A stretch of 19,496 nt of DNA from CAYSNP01 sp964432485 (GTDB taxonomy: Bacteria > Bacillota > Clostridia > Christensenellales > DTU072): positions 1-19,496 of the forward strand of contig CAYSNP010000034.1 in the NCBI GenBank assembly GCA_964432485.1, given 5' to 3'. Every line of letters starts with the position of its first letter. Within the stretch, counting starts at the first letter, position 1. Under the pieces are notes generated by a model. It saw only the letters and a list, made by a program, of their open reading frames with translations. It was not told where the DNA came from and did no database searches. The translations under genes and the position numbers were made by a program. This document shows, piece after piece, positions 14,590 through 19,496 of this stretch.

Positions 14590-15769
14590 TTTCGTCTCCC
14601 TCCCCTATTTTTATCGGTAACAATATTAAGCCTGTGCTTTCTATATTCACTTTAGGTTCTATGGTAAGCTCTATATTACGAAAAACGCTTTCCCAATCCG
14701 CTTCCACAGTCTTGAATCCTTTTTTATCCGTTTGCTGCAGTGCAGTGCCGAACCCAAAAATATCTGAATCTAATTCGCTTGCAGCTTCAAAGCAATTTAT
14801 AATTTGGCTGCGTAATTGTTGCTCTGCTATTGCTTTAAGGTATTTCATTAAGGGCTTGGGCTCCATACCCTCGAACCCTTTTAACTCATTAACTATTGCT
14901 TTAGTTTCTATTTTTATTGATACTTGCACCTTTTGGTCTGCCTTTAGTCCTATTTCTGTTTTGCTTTTTAAATTATGAATATTAAATAGAGCTATGCCTT
15001 TTTCGCTTATTGCTTTTAGGCTATCAGCTTTTACTTTGCCCATTGCCCAAATAAAACCTTCTGTTTGTTCCATATCCAGCAAGCCTACTACCTTATCATC
15101 TTTAAAGACTGCCATACCTTTTAATTTTACTTCTTGCTTACCCGCCTCTCCTTGTACCTCTATATATGGGATTGTAGCTTCGCAAGTTTTATCCAGCAAA
15201 TAAGACAGTAAATCTGTAAGCCGCTCTCTATATTTCCCCGAAGTCTTAGCTAATGCTTCAAACATTCCTCTCATAAAGATGCCAGAATTGTCTTCTTGTG
15301 CTAGCTGCGCAGTTAGCAAGTCCTCTGCTTTGCCCTTGACTATTACTATTGGTGTTTCTAGTCGTGTTTCCATATCACGAACAAATAAATCCAAATGTTT
15401 TCTTATGCCTTTTTGGGCAAGTTCTTCTCCGATTACTACCGCTTGCAGGTGGTTTAATACTAGGCTACGCTCGCTGTCTCGATTAATTTCATCCATAGCT
15501 TCGGAAATAGTTGCATCTTGGCGTTTTATTATAATGACCTTTTCTTTTTTTGTTTGCCCTTGGTCCGTTCCTTGCCTTTGCTGCTTAATGTTGGCTATTT
15601 GAAAAGTGAGAGCTATTTTTTCAGGGTCATCAGCGGCGTCCAATCCTATGGCTGTCACTATAAACATTTCGTTAAGCTCCATACTATCCCAGCAAGCGCA
15701 TAGTGACATAAGCATAAAAAGCAAAATAATACTTGCAATAGCTATTTTTAGCCTTTTTCTTTTGCTCAT
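14582..15769 (-). CDS. gerAC: Spore germination lipoprotein GerAC
   Basis: 395 aa, Ger(x)C family. The signal peptide ends in the lipobox LCAC at 23-26 followed by WD, the usual GerC beginning; Cys26 would carry the lipid. An extra Cys24 just before it is unusual. The rest is the three-domain GerC ectodomain with typical segments (LNEMFIVTAIGLD at 32-44 and EFDSDIFGFG-like 'SELDSDIFGFG' near 343-353). It is the peripheral subunit of the receptor. The ATG overlaps the gerAA stop as ATGA, and GAGG lies about 8 bases upstream. Gene order A-C-B is found in many clostridial gerA-type operons, against A-B-C in Bacillus subtilis gerA. Confidence 0.93.
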   Translation of the reverse strand: MSKRKRLKIAIASIILLFMLMSLCACWDSMELNEMFIVTAIGLDAADDPEKIALTFQIANIKQQRQGTDQGQTKKEKVIIIKRQDATISEAMDEINRDSERSLVLNHLQAVVIGEELAQKGIRKHLDLFVRDMETRLETPIVIVKGKAEDLLTAQLAQEDNSGIFMRGMFEALAKTSGKYRERLTDLLSYLLDKTCEATIPYIEVQGEAGKQEVKLKGMAVFKDDKVVGLLDMEQTEGFIWAMGKVKADSLKAISEKGIALFNIHNLKSKTEIGLKADQKVQVSIKIETKAIVNELKGFEGMEPKPLMKYLKAIAEQQLRSQIINCFEAASELDSDIFGFGTALQQTDKKGFKTVEADWESVFRNIELTIEPKVNIESTGLILLPIKIGEGDEIG

Positions 15770-17382
15770 TCTGTATCCTCATCTTCGGTGTGCGGTCTTA
15801 GCGGGGGGATAAAGAATCGCCCTTTGGTGGTGTCACCGTAAGCTATACCTTTGGGGCGGCGCAACATAGCCCATAAGGGTATGCGCATTACGGAATCTTG
15901 CACTCCGGTGGGATAATTAAAACTGTCAAAATAAGGCACACCGAAAGATTCTAAACTTGCCAAATGAATAAGCATACCTAAAAAGCCCATAGCCAAACCA
16001 TAAAAGCCTAAAAACCCTGCAAGCACCATCATAATGACTCTTAATAGCGAGCTGGCATCGTTTTGGCCGGGTATCAAAAAGCTGGCAACTGCAGTTATTG
16101 CAATAGTTATTACTATAGGAGCACCTACCAAGCCTGCAGAGACAGCCGCATCGCCCATTACTAATGCACCGACAATGCTAATTGCCTGCCCTACCGCTCT
16201 GGGGAGGCGTACTCCCGCTTCTCTCAATACTTCAAAAGCAAAAACCATAATAAGGGCTTCTACAAATACGGGGAAGGGCGTACCCTCCCTGGCTATCGAT
16301 ATACTAAATAGCAAGTTCAATGGTATAAGCGCATGGTGGAAGCTAGTTAAAGCTATATAAAAAGCAGGCGCAAATACAGTAAGCACAAATGCAATATACC
16401 TTAGTGACCTAACAAAACTGGCATAAAGCGGCCGTAAGTAATAATCTTCTGAAGATTGAAAACTCTCTATAAAAAACATAGGCGCAGTAAGCGCAAAAGG
16501 AGTACCGTCTACCAATATTGCCACCCTTCCTTCCAGTATCCTTGCGGCTACAACATCAGGCTTTTCCGTGTAACCTAAAGTTGCAAACGGTGAAAAGGGC
16601 GCATCTTCTATATACTCTTCAATATAGCCTGATTCCAGCACAGATTCGATATCCAGTCGGGCAAGGCGTCCTTTTACTTTGGCAATTACCTTTTCATTAG
16701 CCACGCCTGATAAATAAACCAAACATATTTGAGTTTGAGTTTTTCTGCCAAGCACCATTTGTTCTACCCGCAATTGTCCATTGCGGATTTTGCGCCTAAC
16801 AAGGGCAGTATTAGTGCGCAAGTTTTCTGTAAAGCCCTCTCTGGGACCCCGCACCACCACTTCTGATTCCGGCTCTGATACTTGGCGCATATCATAACCC
16901 TTTGAATTAATGATTAGCCCCGCCTCACAACCGTCTAAGAGCAATACAGTATCGCCCAGCAAAATGCCCGAAGATAACTCCGCAAGCGAAAAGGCCTCCT
17001 TAATCTCGGCAATACGCAGAGTATCTTGCTGCAGCACTTGCATAAGTTCAGCAGTTTTAAGTGATTTTATATTAGCAAAAGGTTTTTCAAGCAAAGGGTT
17101 AAGGATACCTTGCGTAACTAACATATTATCCACCAACCCGTCTATATAAAGCAGTGCGCCTTCTACCCCGTCTGCTCCGCCTATACGAAAGGAATGCACC
17201 TTAAAGTCATTGCTATTGCAAAATAAAGACCTCATATTCTCAAGATTTTTACAAAGCTTGTCGCTAACCTTGCTGGGTGCAACCTTTTCCTGCTGTACCC
17301 CATCATCGCTGGCATCCGGATGCAGAGGCGGCTTATAATTATATAAAAAGCGTAATTTTCTAACTATATAGCTAAAAAGCAC
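15766..17382 (-). CDS. gerAA: Spore germination protein GerAA (receptor A subunit)
   Basis: 538 aa from GTG at 17382, chosen because AAGGAGT (17395-17389) is 6 bases upstream. The frame stays open to a TTG at 17436, but that would lie upstream of the sigma-G-like -10. An N-terminal soluble domain (to about residue 300) has family segments such as GDTVLLLDG, RGPREGFTENLRTN and PFALTAPMFFIESFQSSEDYY. The C-terminal third has about five or six membrane helices, including EGTPFPVFVEALIM and FLGFYGLAMGF, ending in a cytoplasmic tail rich in Arg, Pro and Asp/Glu. GerA A subunits oligomerise into ion channels that release cations on germinant sensing. Confidence 0.95.
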   Translation of the reverse strand: MLFSYIVRKLRFLYNYKPPLHPDASDDGVQQEKVAPSKVSDKLCKNLENMRSLFCNSNDFKVHSFRIGGADGVEGALLYIDGLVDNMLVTQGILNPLLEKPFANIKSLKTAELMQVLQQDTLRIAEIKEAFSLAELSSGILLGDTVLLLDGCEAGLIINSKGYDMRQVSEPESEVVVRGPREGFTENLRTNTALVRRKIRNGQLRVEQMVLGRKTQTQICLVYLSGVANEKVIAKVKGRLARLDIESVLESGYIEEYIEDAPFSPFATLGYTEKPDVVAARILEGRVAILVDGTPFALTAPMFFIESFQSSEDYYLRPLYASFVRSLRYIAFVLTVFAPAFYIALTSFHHALIPLNLLFSISIAREGTPFPVFVEALIMVFAFEVLREAGVRLPRAVGQAISIVGALVMGDAAVSAGLVGAPIVITIAITAVASFLIPGQNDASSLLRVIMMVLAGFLGFYGLAMGFLGMLIHLASLESFGVPYFDSFNYPTGVQDSVMRIPLWAMLRRPKGIAYGDTTKGRFFIPPLRPHTEDEDTE

Positions 17383-17400
17383 TAGAGCACTCCTTTTTTT

Positions 17401-17429
17401 TAGTATGTAAGTGCAAACAAAATTTATGC
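17401..17429 (-). promoter_or_regulatory. Sigma-G (forespore) type promoter of the gerA operon
   Basis: Minus strand GCATA (17429-17425), 17-base spacer, CATACTA (17407-17401) match the sigma-G consensus gnATr / cAtnnTA. The start would fall near 17394-17396, at the edge of the AAGGAGT ribosome binding site, so the leader is only about 12-14 bases. Forespore expression is what a germinant receptor needs. Confidence 0.65.
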
Positions 17430-17458
17430 CAAACAATAAAGGTAAACAAAAGAGCGGA

Positions 17459-17487
17459 TTGAAGCATTATTATTTTTATGTTATACT
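17459..17487 (+). promoter_or_regulatory. Sigma-A type promoter of the sialidase-like gene
   Basis: TTGAAG (17459-17464), 17-base spacer, TATACT (17482-17487). The start is expected near 17494, 20 bases before the ATG, with GGAG at 17504-17507. Confidence 0.6.
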
Positions 17488-17513
17488 GATTCAAAAGCAT
17501 AAATGGAGAAAAA

Positions 17514-18827
17514 ATGCGAAAAAGTAAAGTGGCAGCGGTACTGCTTATTGCGCTTGGTATTACTTTTCTTTCAGGATGCGCCGCTCAAAGCCATATGCCG
17601 GCAGACATAATAAGGATAGACTTGTCCGCTCCCAATAAAAGCGCACCGACCGGGCTTGCGTATTTATACGAGCTGGTGACCGTAGACGATTCCTATGATT
17701 ATCTGGCGCATCCTGACAGCATATTATTGCAGAATGGAGATATCCTTTCGCTTTATCCGGCAGGGCATGGCAAAGGGGCGATTTTAAGCAAAATAAGCAC
17801 AGATAAGGGCAAAACGTGGCAAAGTTCGCTTGCTCAAACCCCGCAATCTTGGGTATATTCGCAAGAAACCCCTACCATATATAGGTTGCTCTTTACAGAT
17901 AATAGCAGTAAGTTGATTATGATTTCCGCCAATCCTAAATGGAATAAACTCAGAGGCGACGGATTTAATGTATCCTTATCCAATGACGAATGCACTTTTA
18001 GCGAGTTTGTAAAGTTTTGGGGCAAGGACTCCAGTTTTCCTACCAGCCCTATTGTAGCAATGAGCTCACTTACCAGGCTAAAGGAAAATGGGCAATTTAT
18101 AGATGCTTGGATGGGGCTGTTCCATGACCACAATTTTATCAATTATCGCACAATACTAACTTTTGACGCTAACGGTAATATGTGTTGGAGCAAGCCTGAA
18201 CCTTATCTTGCAAAGTATAGAAAAATTGAAAAGAAAGCGGCTATTTGCGAAGCTGAGGTAATACGCTCGAATGCGGGATTGGGAGATGAGCTGTGCCTTA
18301 TTGCCCGAAGCAATGGCAAAAGCGGCAAAAAGAACTATAATTCTATGATAATGTTTTCCGGTGATGAGGGCAAAACTTGGAGCGAGCCTAAGCCTGCACT
18401 TGCCCCCTTAAATGGAGAAAGGCATAAGGCTGTATATGTAGGGGATAGGCTGTTTATCACTTTTAGGTCTATAGAAAGGGATCCCGCTTTAGTTAAGCAA
18501 TACAAAGAAAAGGGTAGGAATTGGTATAGTCAAGGCTGGGTTGCCTGGGTAGGCAGCTATAGCGACCTTAAACAAGGGCAAGCGGGCGAATACAGGATAA
18601 AACTTGCTCACACTTACTTGCCTAAACAAGCTTCTCCTGCACCTGTCGCTAATGCGGATACGGGTTATTCCGGAGTGGTAGTGCTTGAAAGCGGCACTAT
18701 TGTATGTTGTTCTTACGGTACTTTTGGTAACAAAACATCCAAAGGAGCATATAAAACCTATATTGCCGGCAAGCGTATTAAGTTAGAGGATTTAGATGAG
18801 CTAGCCATAGCTTTAGGTTATAAATAA
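17514..18827 (+). CDS. Sialidase-fold (BNR/Asp-box) lipoprotein
   Basis: 437 aa. A lipoprotein signal peptide ends in LSGC with Cys22. The body looks like a six-bladed beta-propeller of the sialidase superfamily, with two Asp boxes: STDKGKTW (95-102) and SGDEGKTW (282-289). Candidate active-site residues are Glu246/Glu248 (CEAEV), Arg265 (LIARSNG), Arg318 (TFRS) and Tyr385 in GYSGVVVL. The first Arg of the sialidase triad (usually in an RIP-like motif) is not evident; that place reads AHPDSIL. Sialidase activity is thus uncertain, and another exo-glycosidase or a binding role is possible. It would face outward from the membrane. The gene stands alone, divergent from gerA. Confidence 0.8.
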   Translation: MRKSKVAAVLLIALGITFLSGCAAQSHMPADIIRIDLSAPNKSAPTGLAYLYELVTVDDSYDYLAHPDSILLQNGDILSLYPAGHGKGAILSKISTDKGKTWQSSLAQTPQSWVYSQETPTIYRLLFTDNSSKLIMISANPKWNKLRGDGFNVSLSNDECTFSEFVKFWGKDSSFPTSPIVAMSSLTRLKENGQFIDAWMGLFHDHNFINYRTILTFDANGNMCWSKPEPYLAKYRKIEKKAAICEAEVIRSNAGLGDELCLIARSNGKSGKKNYNSMIMFSGDEGKTWSEPKPALAPLNGERHKAVYVGDRLFITFRSIERDPALVKQYKEKGRNWYSQGWVAWVGSYSDLKQGQAGEYRIKLAHTYLPKQASPAPVANADTGYSGVVVLESGTIVCCSYGTFGNKTSKGAYKTYIAGKRIKLEDLDELAIALGYK

Positions 18828-18849
18828 AAAGGCGGCAAAGGTTGCCGCC
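18826..18849 (-). terminator. Intrinsic terminator of the ferredoxin gene
   Basis: Minus strand GGCGGCAA - CCT - TTGCCGCC followed by TTTTT, 37 bases past the ferredoxin stop. The plus strand carries the same stem directly after the sialidase-like stop but without a T-run, so termination in that direction is likely weaker. Confidence 0.85.
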
Positions 18850-18885
18850 GTCGGTAAATACTTCATTATTTTATTAAGTTGTTCA

Positions 18886-19074
18886 TTAATCCTCAATAGA
18901 AATAGATTCTGACGGGCAAGAATCTCTTGCTTCTATTGCTCTATCCGCCACATCAGGGGTAATATCTGCATAGGCCTCTGCAAAACCGTCATCATCCATT
19001 CTAAACACCTCAGGGCAGACATCTGCACATAATTCGCAACTAATGCAAGTATCTTTATCAACATTGGCTTTCAT
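18886..19074 (-). CDS. Single-cluster 4Fe-4S ferredoxin
   Basis: 62 aa. C10-x2-C13-x2-C16 and distal C53 (in DSCPSESI) are the expected ligands of one 4Fe-4S cluster, as in Thermotoga-type monocluster ferredoxins. C20 (CPEVF) is also present as in those proteins, where it pairs with a second Cys that is absent here. It is a small acidic electron carrier in the cytoplasm. AAGGAGC lies about 9 bases before the ATG. The gene has its own promoter and terminator. Any link to the radical SAM enzyme 15 kb away is speculation. Confidence 0.95.
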   Translation of the reverse strand: MKANVDKDTCISCELCADVCPEVFRMDDDGFAEAYADITPDVADRAIEARDSCPSESISIED

Positions 19075-19115
19075 ATTCTTACGCTCCTTTTTATAATATA
19101 ATATTTATTATCAAT

Positions 19116-19144
19116 ACTATACTACAATTCCAATCTTAAATCAA
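19116..19144 (-). promoter_or_regulatory. Promoter of the ferredoxin gene
   Basis: Minus strand TTGATT (19144-19139), 17-base spacer, TATAGT (19121-19116). The start is expected near 19109, 35 bases before the ATG. Confidence 0.6.
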
Positions 19145-19216
19145 TAGAAAGATTAAGAATGCATATAGAAAAATATTATAAAAAAGATTGACAAAGTAGG
19201 TTAGTTTGAGGCAAAA

Positions 19217-19222
19217 TATAAT
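19217..19222 (+). promoter_or_regulatory. Probable -10 box of the tRNA-Val gene
   Basis: TATAAT at 19217-19222 would start transcription at about 19229, the first base of the tRNA. A TTGACA at 19188-19193 is 23 bases away, too far for a normal -35. Confidence 0.4.
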
Positions 19223-19228
19223 TACTAA

Positions 19229-19304
19229 GGAGGCATAGCTCAGCAGGCAGAGCGCTTGCTTCACATGCAAGAAGTCGCAGGTTCGAGCCCTGCTGTCTCC
19301 ACCA
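19229..19304 (+). tRNA. trnV: tRNA-Val (anticodon CAC)
   Basis: A 76-base cloverleaf with CCA encoded. Acceptor arm GGAGGCA pairs with TGTCTCC (one G-U). D-arm GCTC/GAGC, anticodon stem CTTGC/GCAAG with loop TTCACAT giving anticodon CAC (reads GUG), T-arm GCAGG-TTCGAGC-CCTGC, discriminator A at 19301. It is a single tRNA followed by its own terminator. Confidence 0.96.
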
Positions 19305-19332
19305 AAATGCGCAAGGACTCTTGCGCATTTTT
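19305..19332 (+). terminator. Intrinsic terminator of the tRNA gene
   Basis: Stem AAATGCGCAAG / CTTGCGCATTT (11 bp) with loop GACT, ending in a run of T (19328-19332). It begins directly after the encoded CCA. Confidence 0.9.
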
Positions 19333-19334
19333 AT

Positions 19335-19364
19335 CATCTCCGCAAATCTCCATTTGCGGAGATG
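19335..19364. repeat. Perfect 13-bp inverted repeat
   Basis: CATCTCCGCAAAT (19335-19347), loop CTCC, and its exact complement (19352-19364). There is no adjoining T-run, so it is not a typical terminator. It follows two bases after the tRNA terminator. Confidence 0.7.
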
Positions 19365-19370
19365 CATTTC

Positions 19371-19394
19371 ATCACTTGCGTTTAGGCAAGTGAT
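19371..19394. repeat. 9-bp inverted repeat at the IS boundary
   Basis: ATCACTTGC (19371-19379), loop GTTTAG, GCAAGTGAT (19386-19394). Its right arm shares TGAT with the presumed IS left end. Confidence 0.6.
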
Positions 19395-19496
19395 ATACTC
19401 CCCTTGAAGTGGACAGAAAAAGAATGATATACTATAAAGGTAGGGTAACATGGCAGGGAAAAAAGGTAAATATTACAGCGAGGAATTCAAGCGGCA
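19391..19496 (+). mobile_element. Left end of an IS3-family insertion sequence (cut by window end)
   Basis: TGATATACTCCCC followed by TTGAAGTGGACAG resembles the terminal inverted repeat of IS3-family elements. A transposase OrfA start follows at 19450, the usual distance. TGATATACT is repeated at 19425-19433 inside the leader. The right end and target duplication are outside the window, so the exact boundary is uncertain. Confidence 0.75.
19450..19496 (+). CDS. IS3-family transposase OrfA, N-terminal fragment
   Basis: ATG at 19450 opens a frame running off the window. Only 15 complete codons are visible, beginning MAGKKGKYYSEEFKR, which is the typical opening of the HTH-containing IS3 OrfA (K-x-Y-S-x-E-F-K pattern). 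An AGGTAGGG lies about 5 bases upstream. Confidence 0.75.
   Translation, partial: MAGKKGKYYSEEFKR

Noticed and set aside
14577..15812. Plus-strand ORFs opposite gerAC
   Set aside because: Shadow frames on the opposite strand of a clear Ger(x)C gene.
17383..17436. Upstream TTG start for gerAA
   Set aside because: It lies upstream of the predicted sigma-G -10, and AAGGAGT is correctly placed for GTG 17382.
18831..18849. Hairpin as terminator of the sialidase-like gene
   Set aside because: In the plus direction there is no T-run; the T-run is on the minus side, so it is assigned to the ferredoxin gene.
19176..19451. 91-codon minus-strand ORF over the tRNA
   Set aside because: It is the antisense translation of tRNA-Val (the familiar QQGSNLRLLACEASALPAELC-type artefact) and the terminator; no ribosome binding site.
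1..19496. CRISPR array, phage genes or replication origin
   Set aside because: No spaced direct repeats, no structural or integrase genes, and no DnaA-box cluster were seen despite the replication genes.

Overview
The window looks like chromosome of a low-GC, spore-forming member of the Clostridia (Firmicutes), probably host- or gut-associated. The evidence is a complete gerA-type germinant-receptor operon with a sigma-G-like promoter, a DnaD-like/DnaI-like helicase-loading pair, a clostridial-type single-cluster ferredoxin, GGAGG ribosome binding sites, and enzymes for host or plant glycans (GH5, GH95 fucosidase, sialidase-fold lipoprotein). The species is not identified.

Layout. (1) 1-1750: the tail of a gene entering from the left, then a secreted GH5 glucanase on the minus strand. 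Its perfect consensus promoter ends one base before the ATG. (2) 1751-3816: a compact, visibly AT-richer island. It holds an Xre-type regulator, a divergent radical SAM/SPASM peptide maturase with a PqqD-like N-terminus, and, overlapping the maturase stop codon, a 39-codon Cys-containing ORF that looks like its RiPP precursor. The maturase promoter is a perfect TTGACA-N17-TATAAT whose spacer is filled by a palindrome, a likely operator for the regulator. The precursor is followed by a perfect 15-bp hairpin and what looks like a decayed reading frame. No transporter or protease is visible. (3) 3865-9818: a large Rad50/SbcC-like coiled-coil protein with its CPIC hook at the exact midpoint but no recognisable Walker A, divergent from a two-gene DnaD-like and DnaI-like operon. 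(4) 9904-13229: an operon of an extended SDR and a cytoplasmic GH95 alpha-L-fucosidase, overlapping by 8 bases. (5) 13226-17429: the gerAA-gerAC-gerAB operon plus a small two-TM protein, all overlapping or nearly so and convergent with the fucosidase. (6) 17459-18827: a sialidase-fold lipoprotein, divergent from gerA. (7) 18826-19144: a ferredoxin gene with its own promoter and terminator. (8) 19229-19496: tRNA-Val(CAC), its terminator, two more perfect hairpins, and the left end of an IS3-family element that runs off the window.

How the parts work together. The GH5, GH95 and sialidase-like proteins suggest foraging on complex glycans. The gerA operon senses germinants in the spore inner membrane. 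The DnaD-like/DnaI-like pair loads the replicative helicase. The two best candidates for undescribed biology are the minimal Xre/rSAM/39-aa peptide cassette and the hooked Rad50-like protein with a degenerate ATPase head beside the helicase loaders.
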